Shown here in pieces: positions 46,441 to 59,358 of a DNA stretch of 64,000 bases; within the stretch, counting starts at the first letter, position 1, and each line of letters starts with the position of its first letter. The notes under the pieces are model-generated. The model made no database searches. It saw nothing but the letters and a program-made list of their open reading frames with translations, and was not told the DNA's origin. The stretch lies in assembly GCF_002775205.1 (NCBI RefSeq), contig NC_036460.1:434501-498500 (forward strand), in the 5' to 3' direction. A program made the translations under genes and the position numbers. The DNA is from Xiphophorus maculatus. Taxonomy: Eukaryota > Chordata > Actinopteri > Cyprinodontiformes > Poeciliidae.

Positions 46441-48998
46441 TTTCTCTGATCCGAGACTTTAGTCTCTGGTTCTGGAAATGTTCTGCAGCTGCTGCAAGGC
46501 CCACTGTGGAACCGGCTTTATGTGGCTCTGGAGGCTCAGGTCAGAGGTCAGAAGTCATCACTACACCTACGATTCGCTCTGAGGAGCTTCCGGATGTTCC
46601 TGCTGGTTACGGAACCACTTCCTGTTCCTGACAGATTGAAGGGACAAACCAGACAGGAAGTTTGGTTCTGTTGGTTCCGGTTTATTTCTGGACGTCTGCA
46701 GGAAGCAGAGCGAGTGACAGGAAGTCCCGTCCTGATGGAGGAGGACGGCGGCGGAGCTCAACTCTCCCTGATGGCTGCAGCAGATCAGATCCACCAGACC
46801 AGAACCAGTTCCTGTCGGACTCTGGGTTCTGCAGAACGGCGCCGCTGGTGTCCTGCTTCCAGAGATCACTGACAGAGGCGCGCTGCGTTCAGGCGCCGGT
46901 GGGAAAACGCCAAGCTGGATGTCTGTAGGACGTTCTGATTTCCTGTTCAGACGCGTCTCTCGGTGTGAAGTTCTGTGGGTTTGGGTCGGTGGAGGACAGA
47001 ACCGCATCGTCTGTAAAGAACAGGAACATCCATGAACACAGACTTTTTCTGCAGGTCTGATTTATTGAAGATAACATTCATGGACCAGTTCATGTTGGAT
47101 TCTTTCTGTTAGTTTATGGAAACGTTTTCACCAAAAACATTTATTATTATATCAACCTTCCAACCAGTCAGACTTTCTGTTTCAAGTCTGCTTAGCAACT
47201 GCAACGTTTTGAAGTGAAGCTTTTCTTAGTTCTGCTTGTTCTTGTTCTTGTAAACTTGAAATGGTTCTGACTGGTCGGACTGGGAAGCAGCTGGAGGCGT
47301 TTTCCGGACAAGCCGACTTGTTGATGTGTTTCCGGTGAAGAGCTGGAATAAACACGACGAGCTGAGATCATCTGCTGAGTTTAAACATTTACCCTGACTG
47401 AGTCAAACAGAACCCTCAAACATCCAGAACCTTTCCAGGTCATCGACCCAAATTCTTCTCCACCACCAAAGAGTTTAACCGGAAAAATGAAATTCTACTA
47501 AAATATGAACTGATGTGCAAAACGGAATCCAGACCCGACTGCAGCAGAACCACGGATCATTGCTTTAAACTGGTCTGGTCCTGATGGTTCTGATGGTTTT
47601 CATGGTTCTGTTGGACTTTGGACCTTTAGTGAGCGTTGTGGGCGGAGCCTCATGTGGTGTTCAGGGTCAACATGGAAGAAAATAAGATGAATCGTTGGAG
47701 TGAGTCTAGGATTGGCTTTCTGTCCGTCACCCGGAGCCTGTTGCCATGGGAACCGGGGCGTTTCGGACCGCCCCCTGGCAGCGGGACGATGTGACTACGG
47801 GACGGAGAGCAGAGGAAATCGTATCTTGAGATTTTTCCCTTCAGTGAATCACAGTTTACGTTTTTCCTCTTTTCCCACAGAAACATGAATCATCTGTTTA
47901 CGGCCTTCAAGCTGCAGCAGCTTGTTTTTCATCTGAAGCAGAAGGTCCAGTTTGCTGCTGTTGGTGTTCAGGAAAAGATTAGGAACGGGCCCGGGTCGGA
48001 ACTCGGGTCCAACACAGACAGGTTCCGAGTCACTTCCTGGACCTGAGGGTCTCTGAGAATGTTTAAGGACTCGTTATTTAGTCCGAGTCCTTTTTGTTTG
48101 GCTGGATGTTTCTTCACTCCTCCATGAAGATCTCAGAGTTCAGAGCGAAGCTTCACCTGCGGCCTTCCTCTGAGCCCCCGGCTGCTGCAGCAGCAGCGGC
48201 GGCAGCAGCAGCAGCGGCAGCAGCAGCAGCGCGTTCACCGAAACCGTTCACAGCAAGAAAACTTTTATTTGCAAATAAAGCAGAAAGAGAAGAAAACAGG
48301 GAGGATGGAGGAAAACTAACATCCAACAACCAGCTAAAAAAACACCTGGATCTTCAGACACAGAACATCAGAAACACCAACAGCATCTGATACAGAACCA
48401 GACAGAACCACATGGAACCAGCCAGAACCAGACAGAACCAGACAGATTTTATGTGTAGATTTTTTACTCAATGAGAAAAAAAAGATCAAATTCCTTGTAA
48501 ATGTTTCTAAAGTAGCAGGAGAGGAACGAACCGGAACCAGAACTCTGGACCTGATGGACGCCTTTCTGCCTCCGCCGGTTCTTTTGGGTCCACAATTGTA
48601 AATCCTCAGCTGCCTGTGGACCAAGTCACAGGTCAGGTTCTGGTCCGAGTCCCGACTCTGAGGCCCGATAAAAACCCAAATTCTCTCTGAGATAATCCAG
48701 GAAAATAAAACAATTCAATAAAATGTTTTAGATTTTATTTCACTTTCTGAAGGATCAAAACAGCAAAATGAAAACTACATAAAATTCTGAAGTTAATCTG
48801 GAAATGTGTCCAGAATAAAGTCCAGTTCACAAACCTGCAGAATTCAGACTAAATCTGAAGAAATGAAAACATTATAAATTATTTATATTTATGGACTTTT
48901 AGGGTTTTTATCAAATAAATAATCTGAGCAGCAGGAAACGTCATCAATAAAAAAACTAATTCAGCTTCAGACCTGAAGCTTCACCGTCTGAGAGAGAG

Positions 48999-49001
<3 letters not shown>
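46441..49001. other. 2.6 kb without recognised gene
   Basis: Contains a GCA/GCG triplet run at about 48186-48231 and several short open frames without matching splice partners. No gene is supported. Confidence 0.35.

Positions 49002-49063
<62 letters not shown>
49002..49063. repeat. (GT)n microsatellite
   Basis: About 31 GT units after a short (GA)n run. Confidence 0.97.
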
Positions 49064-49066
<3 letters not shown>

Positions 49067-49658
49067 GGGTGATCTGGGTTTTCCCTCAGACCCTCCATGA
49101 AGGCCGCGGCGTGACGCCCTAAAATCAGCAGTCACGACCCCGGGGTCAAAGGTCGAGCAAGGAGGAAGTGACAGTGATCTGACGAGCAGACCAGGTCAAA
49201 GGTCAGCGAGTGAAGCTGTCTGGTGTTTTCTTCTCAGGACCAACAGCAGAAACATGATTTGAATAATTTCCTCCGAGACCGACTGGAGCTGACCCAGTCA
49301 GAGCAGCATCAGAACCGGCCCGACGGGTCGGCTCAAGTTTCTGTTAATGAAGAAAAATTTAATATTAATAATAATCCAACCAGCAGCATGACGACGTCCA
49401 GCCGTTACCATGGAAACATCTGAAGGTCCGGTTCCGAGCGGTCCAATGTTGAGGCGGTTGAGGCGAGTCGGCATCCGTCTGTCCACCTGATCGGATCAAT
49501 ATTTACCTGATAATATCCTGATCAGATGTGAATGGATCAGAATCGGGTCGTGACCTGCAGCTTTAGGTTGTTTTGTTCTTTTTAACATTTTTATTTGTTT
49601 ATTTTGTTTCTGTTAATAAACATGAATTTGTTGGAAGAGAAAATAAATTCTGGAAAGG

Positions 49659-49722
49659 TTCTGCTGGTTCTGGTTCTGCTGGTTCTGGTTCTGCTGGTTC
49701 TGGTTCTGCTGGTTCTGGTTCT
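49659..49722. repeat. 15-bp GGTTCTGCTGGTTCT repeat, four copies
   Basis: Direct repeats. Frames Gly-Ser-Ala and Arg-Thr-Ser on the two strands are artefacts. Confidence 0.85.
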
Positions 49723-49961
49723 GAGGCTCTCAGAATTGTAATGTTGTTCTGGTTCCTGCCGCTCCGCTCTGTACCAGAACCGCTGATCCAGCAGGCCGAA
49801 GGTTCTGATCAGAACTTCCTCCTTCTTATCCAGCAGCCGACCTTTGACCCCGCCCTCCGTGGGAACGTCGTCAGGAGGAAGAGCCGGCGTGACGACCAGG
49901 AGGTTATCACCACGACGATGATGAGCATAACAGACGCCCAGCACCTGTCAGACCCCCACCG

Positions 49962-50092
<131 letters not shown>

Positions 50093-50849
50093 TGCCTGCA
50101 CACACTGACGGAGAAAAGACCTGAGACATGGAGAGACATGAGGACATGGAGGCGCCCCGTCTTCCTGCAGGTGATGAAGGAACAAAGCTTCTTAAAGGGA
50201 CACACACCAGATCTGACCTTTGACCCACAGGAACTACTTTGCTCCAATTGCCCAGAGTTCTTCCTCCTCCAGAGAAACGCTTTATAACCTCCAGTTATTT
50301 TAATGTTACAGCATAAAGCATGAAACGTTGCACAGATTCATGAAATATTGATCCTAGAAGCATCAATAGCCAAATTATCATTCTAACAGTTTGTGGCTTA
50401 TTTATTTATTGGTATTAGAAAAACGTTTGAAAAGAGAAAAATGAACAGTTTGTGAGAATTTCTAAAGCACATTCTGGTATTTTGGCTTCCTGCAAACTGT
50501 AGTTCTGTTAGTTTTCGATGTGAAACCTGTTGTTGAGTCAGACGTTTGATTTTTAACGGTGAGGCAGAAAAAACAAAAGCAACTTTAGAGCCGATAATCA
50601 GCTGGATCCACCTTCAGCCGTCAACATCAGCGCCACGATGCAACCGGCTCCAGGTTCCCACAGCAACTCACTCGCCTGCCAGCTGCTGGAACTTTAACTA
50701 GTCACCATCAAACCTTCAAACATCCAGTCAGGTTTTCTATCAGTCCTGATGCAAAAAACCAGGAATGACTGGAAAATATGACTGAGAGATCAGGAAATGA
50801 AGATTAGATGAAGCTGAAATGGAGAAAAGGACGGAGCAGGAAGAGAACA

Positions 50850-50872
50850 CACACACACACACACACACACAC
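50850..50872. repeat. Short (CA)n
   Basis: About 11 units. Confidence 0.9.
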
Positions 50873-51056
50873 CGTCCCCATCACTCAGGATTCAGCGTGA
50901 ACAAGCTGCTCATTTCCAAAACAAGCTGTGAAGAACAGGAGCAGGTCAAAGGTCGCAGACAGTGACAGAGTGATGACAGGTGTGGGAGATCTTCACTCTC
51001 GCTCTGCTTTCATCTGACCCCCCCACCGCCCGCCCTCCCAGGAGGCCTGTTTCTCT

Positions 51057-51058
<2 letters not shown>

Positions 51059-51143
<85 letters not shown>
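51059..51143. repeat. (CA)n microsatellite
   Basis: About 85 bases with one cgcac interruption. Confidence 0.97.
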
Positions 51144-51145
<2 letters not shown>

Positions 51146-51339
51146 CGCTCGGTTCTGCAGCCAGAACTTCCTGAGAAATTTGTGAAACGTTTTTCTTTGA
51201 GGATTCAGGATTCTTCTTGACTTCCAAACAATTGAAGAAAAAATACGTTTCCAACTTTTACTTATCGCCACCTTCCTAAAATAGAAAACTCATTATTTAA
51301 TTTTCATTTATTTTCTTGCCTAGATTAGCTTTTGGAAAT

Positions 51340-51341
<2 letters not shown>

Positions 51342-51420
<79 letters not shown>

Positions 51421-51437
51421 TTTTTCTTTTTTTTTTA
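51342..51437. repeat. (TA)n followed by poly-T
   Basis: About 30 TA units run into about 33 bases of T with one C. Confidence 0.95.
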
Positions 51438-53391
51438 AATCACTTTTTTCATTATGTGAATATCCTAAAAGTGCGGCATGCATTTGTGTTCATCCTCTTT
51501 TCTCTGACATTAAAATATTAATAAACTATTTTTAATCATTTTTATAAAAGAAATGTATTCAAAAGTTTGACTCTACAGTCATGTTGAATAAATTCGTCTG
51601 TCAGATTAAAATAATAAGCAGGTATTAAATATGATTTGCTTTAAGCCACATTTCTGTTCTTATGTAATATTTAAATGCTAAATCTGTTTTCATCAACTAA
51701 GAAGAAAATCATCATAGTTAACAGAAAAAGGCCTTCAAACATCCATCAGTGTGTTTTTAATCTGTTTCACTTTGTGATAAAAGAAATGAACTTTTCAATA
51801 ATATTCTCATTTATAGAGCGAGTCTGAAATATTTAGAGTAAATAATTCAGTTCATCCTAAAACAGAATTTATTTTAATGTCAGATGGAAAAACGTGTCAT
51901 TTTTTACAGTGAAAGTAAAATATCTGCTTTGCCTTTTAACTTTAATGAATCGGTGATTAAAATGTATTAAATTTCTTTTAATAAACGATAATAAATGTAA
52001 ACACAGTGCAACAGATTCATGTTTTCTGTTAGTTTCCAATTTGTAATTTATGACTTCTTGTTTCCACTGAGGCCTGCCAACTGCTGGGACTTTAACTAGG
52101 CCAGTCTGATGAAACGGAGCTGCTGAAGCTCCAAACACCCACAGTTTGGTACGGAGTAGGACCTGTGATGCTGAGGGCTAAACCAGCAGAATAATGGTAG
52201 TTTTCATTACACCATTAATACATCTCAGTTAAAAACTGATTAATAAAACTTGCATCGTTATTTTTGTAACACATCTAAGAAAAACATGAACTGATCTGGA
52301 AAAATGGTTTCATGTGAATCCGGAATATAATCCAGCTCCGTGTTTTAGTCGCAGCTCGGATGATTCAGATTTTCGGTTTTCTGAGGAAAACTGCAATAAA
52401 AACAACACACAAATATTTTATGATTCGTTTATGAAAAATATATATTTCTTGATTCTGACTGAATCATTAACAAGAACATATATACAATTCTCATCCATAA
52501 ATACAAAATTATTTACAGCAGGCAAACTTAAATATGAAAACCGTCCTCTGGATGGTATGTACACATTGCATTGATTTTAAAATAACACAAGAGAGACATT
52601 TTTTGGTTTCATATGGAGTATTTAGAAAAATACACTGAATATAAAAGACACTGAAGCATATTCACTGTCTGCCTGCAGCAGGGAGGCTGGAAAAGTCCTG
52701 GAGGACAAAACCGAGCTCAACACAGTTTACATCACATCTTAGTATCATCAGCACGTCTTCCACGATCTGGTCATGACTTCAGAGATTTTTCAATCTGGTA
52801 GAGTTTGAACAAGAAAACCTGCTCTGCTGGAGCAACCTGCAAAACAAGACAGTTTATGCTGTTTTACATCCTGCAGCTGCTTTTCTCAACGAGGCTCTTC
52901 CAGGTTTTCTGGTTTGGACAGTGACTGAGAGTTTTCTGGTTTGGACAGTGACTGGGAGTTTTCTGGTTTGGACAGTGACTGGGAGTTTTCTGGTTTGGAC
53001 GGTGACTGAGAGTCGGCGTTGAGTTTCCCCAGCAGGCCGCTGCATCATGACTGATTCCAGAAGAAAGCAACAAAACGAAATGATTAAAAAAATATTCAGA
53101 GTCATTAAAAAGTCTGCAGCTTTTAGGCACAAAGTCCAGATGGTTCAAAGAAAGTTTCAGTTCCTGCAACATCAGGCAGGAAATTTTTGATTGTTCTTGT
53201 CAAACAATATTTTCTGATTGAAGGACAATTCATATTTTTGTTCATTTAAAAAAAAAAGCTAAGAAAGTTCAATGGGGATTTAAAAGTATATAAAGATAAA
53301 TGGTGCGGGACATTCGGTTGATCTTCTCTCTGTCATCCCGACACTGTCGCTATAGAAGCAGAATGTTTCCATTGAACAGCAGCAATAAATA
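51438..53391. other. AT-rich sequence, possibly a long 3' UTR
   Basis: Nearly 2 kb of AT-rich sequence without good frames. A four-copy 27-bp repeat (gttttctggtttggacagtg...) is at about 52897-53005. If the terminal-exon candidate at 53509-53392 is real, this would be its 3' UTR side. Confidence 0.3.
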
Positions 53392-53509
53392 TTAAATAAA
53401 ACCGTGTGTGTAGAATAGATCCTCTGGCTGTTCTGTCCAGGACTGAAACATTTCAGGCCCTCCAGCGTGAAAGCTCCTCTGCTGGTGGTCTGAAAACTCA
53501 AGGCTATAC
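53392..53509 (-). other. Candidate terminal coding exon (weak)
   Basis: After a good acceptor (gtgtcttgttctcag, AG at 53511-53510) one frame runs 38 codons to TAA at 53394-53392, with a polar peptide starting YSLEFSDHQQRSF and ending LFYTHGFI. A second frame is also open past this point. No upstream exon was found and I do not recognise the peptide. Confidence 0.22.
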
Positions 53510-56500
53510 CTGAGAACAAGACACAGAAACAGCAGTTAGTCATCCGCGTACAGGATGACCTTTTCACCCTCAAATCTAAAAAACAGACATAAACTGGGGA
53601 TTTGGAGCCGATAACGGGCAGATTAGAATAACGTATATTTAAAAAACCAAACTAAAGTTAGAACAAGCTGAATAAGTGAAGAAAACGACCATGTTGTGAA
53701 CGGCTTCTGGACCCAACGTCTCCACAATCTGCAGCTTCCTGTTTGTTTAATAATTGGATTTTCATTCATTAAAGAAACATTTTAATAGAAGGTTTAGTCA
53801 GGATGGCTGGGACTAGTTCCTGGAACTGAGCCGCACCTTTGAGCAGCAGAAAGAGAGAAAACCTTTAAAGTCTGTGTGACGCCGTTAAAAACAAAGAAAA
53901 CACGTTCGACGGTTAACAAACATAACCTATGATGAAATGTTGGGATAAATATTTGAAAGACTTTTTAGAGCTCTGACTTCACATGAAACAATGAGACATC
54001 AAACAGGTTTTGTTTAGCACTTTAGCTTCTTTGCTAACTTTGAAAATGTTTAGCACACTTAGCTTCCCCCGAGATAATTCAACCAGATAAACTCTAAAGC
54101 ACTAATTTACTCGGCTGTTTTCAGTTGAATGAATTTGATAATCTGTGTTGAAGTTTTGGTTATTGTCTTATGAATTCTTCAAGTAGTGAGACATGTACTC
54201 TGTACCCAGAATGCATTGCTGTTCTACAGTAAGCACTTAATAATCTACTGATGTCCTTCATGCAAAACTCATCAGCTATGAAGCTGAAGCTGTGGGTGAA
54301 AGGTCAGCTGACTGTTGAGGACTTTGTGCCATGCTGTATCAACATGATAGGAATTCGTGCTTTAGCATTAGCTTCCACTAAACTATGTTGGTATAATACC
54401 TTAGCATTAGCAAATATAATGTTTATGATTAGTGCTTTAGGGCTAGCACAGCTAGCTTTTTAGCTAGCGGTGCTCACCGCTTAAAATTTGGCTCACAAGT
54501 TTGAATTTACTGTTTTTCTCCTAACATGTAAAGTTTTGCATGAAGTGGAGAGAATTTAAAAGAGAAAGCTATCGCTAACGCCCAGCTGTCGTCCAAACTG
54601 CTGCAGGATGGATGGTGAAGGATCACCGAGTTTCTGGAACAATTAAGATGCAATTTAACGTTTGATTCAAAGAAGAAATTAGCAGTAATTTCAAATCTTT
54701 CTAATATTTGTTTTTCTAATTACAGCTGTATGATTACTAGATTCTGGTTGAACTAAATCATGAAAATCCACCAGAAGCATTGATGCTGACGATGTGCAGA
54801 TCGAAACACCTGACAGGAAAAAACAGAGGCTGGTTATGAAACACAGATTTCAGGTTTCCTAACGGTGGCAGCATCATGCTGGGATCAGCTGGACTCAATC
54901 TGCAGACAAACTAAATATTCTGCTGGTAAACATTTTTATTTAATTATTAACTTGTTTAATATGAGGATACTTTATGCTAATCTAAATTAATGTGGCATCC
55001 TTAGAAGGTTTAGTTAAATATAAAGTCAATTTACATCAAGGAAAAAATAGAAACTAGAAAAGACCCCAAAAGGTTCTGCACATTTCCTGAAAGCTGCTGA
55101 TGGTACCGATGGGTCGGGTCGGATCCAGGAGCGGTTCCTCCGGTAACGAGATAATTATAAAGAATTGATCAGAACCACAGTGAGGTTAACACTGCGGGTT
55201 TGTTGCTGTGTCCAGAGCAAAGCTTTTAGAAAACATCCGGCTCTACGCTGATGATGGTCTCGTCTTCAACATAAAGAGTCTGAAGTTTCCATTCAGTTGG
55301 ACATTATGTGGAACAAAAGCAGGAACAGAAACACAGAAAACAGGAAAAACGTGGATTCATGAGAAAATCCTGAGCTTTGTTGTTTATTTATGATTTCAAG
55401 TTGAGATTTAATTAAACTTCTGAGGTTTCCAACGGAAAACTCTGAATTTACTGGACAGTAAATCTGAACCAACATTTAAGATTTAGGAAATGTTGAAACC
55501 TTGAGCTGATGAACAAACTGGGCCTTACTGGTGTTTTGTTAGTGGTTTCAGTTCAGTGGCTGCATGTCTGAATGGAGGCTGTGGATCCACTTCACCACCA
55601 CAACGTCTGTAACTTTCATTCATTCATGCCTGCAGGAATACTTTTCAGTTTGTTTTTTTAGGCTTTTGTTTGAAAGTAATTTGACAGGCAAATGTCGCTG
55701 GCCGGGAATCGAACCTGCGACCACCGCCACGAGGACTGAGGCCTCCATACATGGGTCTCACTTGTTCCTGGTTTTGTTGTGGCCAGTCACAGATGTTGGT
55801 TTCATTTTGTTCATGAAGGCAGCAGCGGAGCGTCAGACACAGAAAGGGACGAGCAGCATGCAGGTCGGACCGAAGAGGAGACGTTTAAACACTTACCTGC
55901 TGCGTCTAATCAGTTCAGTAACAAAATCAAGCTGTTCTTTTAACAACCTATAAAAGTTCTGTTAAAGTCACTGGCATCAGTCTGACATGGATCAGCAGAA
56001 CCATCAGGAGAAAACCCCAAATATCCACATATTTATAGATATTTGAGTCTTAGATCTGTTAAATCAACTCTACTGATAGAAACCGGATCGTTTCCTTCCA
56101 ACCAGGCAAAAGTTTCACCTGCTTTCAGATTTCAAACATTTTCTACCCAAAATCTCCTGGAAGGAAATGTTTTTATTTCATAAGGATTGTTAGTTCATGG
56201 AAATGGGAGCATAAAATAACATGTTGAGTAAATTAAAGGTGATTTATTTAAACTATACATGAAATTTTATTGCTTTATTATTATCTGAATTATTCATGAA
56301 AACTCTCAGCACCCAGAGACGGAGATCAGTGGACGTTCAGGTAAGAGTTGATCCCGACAGGCTGAGCATCCTGACGCTAACGCTAACGCTAACAGTTTCA
56401 TTAATATTCAACAAGCAGAACTGAGAAACCGCATGATGTCATCACATGAAGACATTTGACTTTTTATCTGCAGTGGAAAGTTTGAAATCAGGGAACATTT

Positions 56501-56881
56501 TTCAAAGCGAAGAGACCAGAAGATGAACTCAGACGGTTCATCTGACCTGCTGACCTTTGACCTCTCATCACATAAAGATGAGACGCATCAGTAATTCATC
56601 GCCTGGCCCGTCCGACAAACAGGAAGTGAGTCCATATATGGACGACGGCACGAAAGTTTAGACACAACTGGCTGATTGTTGGAAACGTAAAAAAGACAAA
56701 GTTTCACTGCAACGACCAAACATCAGGCAACTCCGTCCTGCAACTTTCAGATCCGTCGGTGGTCCAGCTCATCAGAACCAAGGACGGGTTCTGATGAGCT
56801 CTTCAGCCTTTTTCAGGTGAAGTAATGAAGACAGATTTCTGCTGCTCCGCCAGTAACTGGATGAATTTTCATTTCTATGGT
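53510..56881. other. 3.4 kb without firm genes
   Basis: Unique AT-rich sequence. It holds only a tRNA-like remnant near 55690-55770 and scattered gctagc-rich stretches near 54450. Confidence 0.35.
55690..55770 (-). repeat. tRNA-like (B-box) remnant
   Basis: On the minus strand GGTTCGATTCC (55714-55704) is a perfect B box followed by cggccagcgaca, close to a tRNA-Gly 3' end. The 5' half does not fold as a tRNA and the T stem has mismatches. It is more likely a tRNA-derived SINE fragment than a gene. Confidence 0.4.
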
Positions 56882-57058
56882 TTAATTTTCACTGAACTCA
56901 AGTTCAAGCTGCAGATGTTGCAGCAGGAATTTTAAGTGGCTCATTTCGTTTTTCTGTCCGTCGTTTCGCTGCCTGAGTTTGGCACCGAAGACGAAACATG
57001 ATCCGTTTTCAGAGACTTTCCGCCGTGTGGCGCTCTGGAAGCGAACAGAAACATCCAG
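56882..57058 (-). other. Exon-like open frame after a good acceptor (weak)
   Basis: A pyrimidine-rich tract and acceptor (tgcggttgtgttcag) precede sequence open in two frames for 40-60 codons. One includes RLAALDVSVRFQSATRR and ends at TAA near 56882. I recognise neither and no partner exon was found. Confidence 0.2.
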
Positions 57059-57204
57059 AGCTGCAAGCCTGAACACAACCGCAGAAAAAATAAAATAAAA
57101 GCCTTTAAAGACGGAGGAGGTTCTCTGCTGAAAGACAAGAACTTCAAAAGAGGAGCGGACCGAGCCGGTCGACGGCCGTAAACAGCATTTCTATAACAAC
57201 TGCA

Positions 57205-57315
57205 GCAGAAACATCAGAACCCTGAACCGGGCCGGCCGGGACCAGGAACATCAGAACCTTGAACCGGGCCGGCCGGGACCAGGAACATCAGAACCTTGAA
57301 CCGGGCCGGCCGGGA
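57205..57315. repeat. 37-bp minisatellite, three copies
   Basis: Unit aacatcagaaccttgaaccg then ggccggccgggaccagg. Confidence 0.88.
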
Positions 57316-59300
57316 CGCAGGAAGAATTCTGCTGAACTTCAGTTGAAACCCGATCAAAACCTGGCAGGCTGGAGGTGGAACGGATCCCCTGTAGAGATTT
57401 TACTTTGAGACATCTGATCCTCTTTTCCACTGAACGGTGCGGCGGGTCGCTGTGGTTCGGTTCGGTCCGCATTCAGCCAGGGGTTAAACCCAAACCTCCA
57501 CCCAGGCGTCGGATTCTCCTGCTACCTGAAAGCCGTGACGTTTCTTCGTCCCCATCATCGGGCCGTGTTCTGTGACGCCAGCCGCTCCGCCCTAACCGGA
57601 CCGGACCTGCAGCCGGACTGAGCCGACCCGCTCACTGGAGCACAGACACAAGCTAACTAGCAGATTTCCTGCCTGCTTTCTGCCCTGCAGAGGTCAGTGA
57701 GGGTCAGTGGAGAATCTCAGATGATTATTTGTTTTTACTGCCGGTAGAAATAAAACGTGAGACGGAATCCTGCTGCAGCAAGGAGCCAAACGGAACCAAA
57801 TGAACTCATCCTGATGTTTCCTCTTTAATCTCTGCGATGCTACGAGTCGCATTATATTTAAAATAAATAATGATCGACCATCTCTGGGGCTTTTATTGTG
57901 AAGGCAGATTTGTTCCTGTACTCAGAATCAGAATCAACTTTATTCAGTATATTTTGCACAAACTTCTGATCCACTTTTATATAAAAACACAACAGCAAAG
58001 CACATCGGCGGCCATCTTGGATTCTTCCTGCAAGACCCGACAAAAACTGACAACAACAAAGTCTCGTCCCAACAGGTCCAAAGTCCAGATGTGACCAAAC
58101 ACCAACAAAAAGCTTTTAGACTATTATTATTATTCCTGGGAATTTAACTGGGAGAATCCCTCCAAGACACCGAGTCTCACCGAGTCTCACCGAGTCTCAC
58201 CGAGTCTCTCTGAGTCTCACCGAGTCTCACCGAGTCTCACTGAGTCTCACCAAGTCTGACCGAGTCCCACCGAGTCACCGTCTGGATGGATTCTGTCCTT
58301 CATGCAGCTAAGAGTCTCTGATCATTCGCCGTGTTTACGTCGATGATTTTTGTGCACATTTTGAGGCGCTGTGTTAGAAACAGTGGATGAAACCGGCCCT
58401 GTAGGACCGAACCGGGCCCTTCAGAACCAGGCCCCTCAGAACCGGGCCCTTCAGAACTGGGCCCCTCAGAGCCGGGCCCTGTGGAACAAACTGAGTGAGG
58501 CGCTGTGTCGGGTTGAAGCAGCCTGCAGGAGCCCAACACCAGACTGGCTGATGACCCTGAAACTTGACCTTTTTACCTTCGTTCTACTGGTTTGAAACCT
58601 CCAACACATTCACCCACTCCCAGACAAATGGACCACCAGAACCCCCGGCGCTGTCCCCTCTGACCCTTTGACCCTCTGCTGGCACTAAAGATCTCAGGAT
58701 CACACTAACAGCCTGTTTCAGCGTCAGAAGACCAGGAAACCTCCAGTGTTTCCTCCTGTCTGCCAGAGAGCCGACACGGCCTGCTTCAGCCCGCTCTTCA
58801 TCGCTCTTCATCACTCTTCATCGCTCTTCATCAGTCTGGTCTGTGTCCAGGTCGCTCCCGCTTCTACTGACCCGCCATCGTCTCCAACAAAACCCCACAG
58901 CCTTAAAGAACAAGTCTGGGCAGCCGGTGAGGAAGCATCTGAAGGACATCAGCAGATCGTCCCACTGGGTCCAGACCTCTTCCCAGACCGGTCCGGACCT
59001 CTTCCCAGACCGGTCCGGACCTCTTCCCAGACCACCCAGGGACCCAGACGTCCTGGCCGTCTCTCTGGTGAAAACCGAACAGCCAGAGGACTCAGACATC
59101 AAACAACTTTCCTTTTTCTTATTCTTTCTAATTAAAGGTGAATGCACACACCTGCACACATTTTCCCTTCAACTTTGTATTTTATTTCCTCTGGAGTTTT
59201 TTATCTCTATGCATTATGTCTGTGAGTCGTTGAAAACTCAAGTCAGATTCTGTCTTGTGCCACAATTTTGGCCAATAAAACTGATTCTGAGCTTCAGGGT
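57316..59300. other. Region 3' of the Delta gene with several short tandem repeats
   Basis: Holds a LINE-tail-like stretch (cagaatcaactttattcag, about 57930), a 10-bp repeat (caccgagtct) at 58168-58277, a 15-bp repeat (gggcccttcagaacc) at about 58415-58482 and a three-copy repeat of about 22 bp (acctcttcccagaccggtcc) at 58975-59035. No independent gene is supported. Confidence 0.4.
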
Positions 59301-59358
59301 TCAAACCTGCGTCCTTCCAGCTGCTGATTGGTCGATAAACTCCTGGTTAGAGCCTCAC

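Noticed and set aside
55690..55770. tRNA gene
   Set aside because: The B box is perfect, but the A box, anticodon arm and T-stem pairing are missing.
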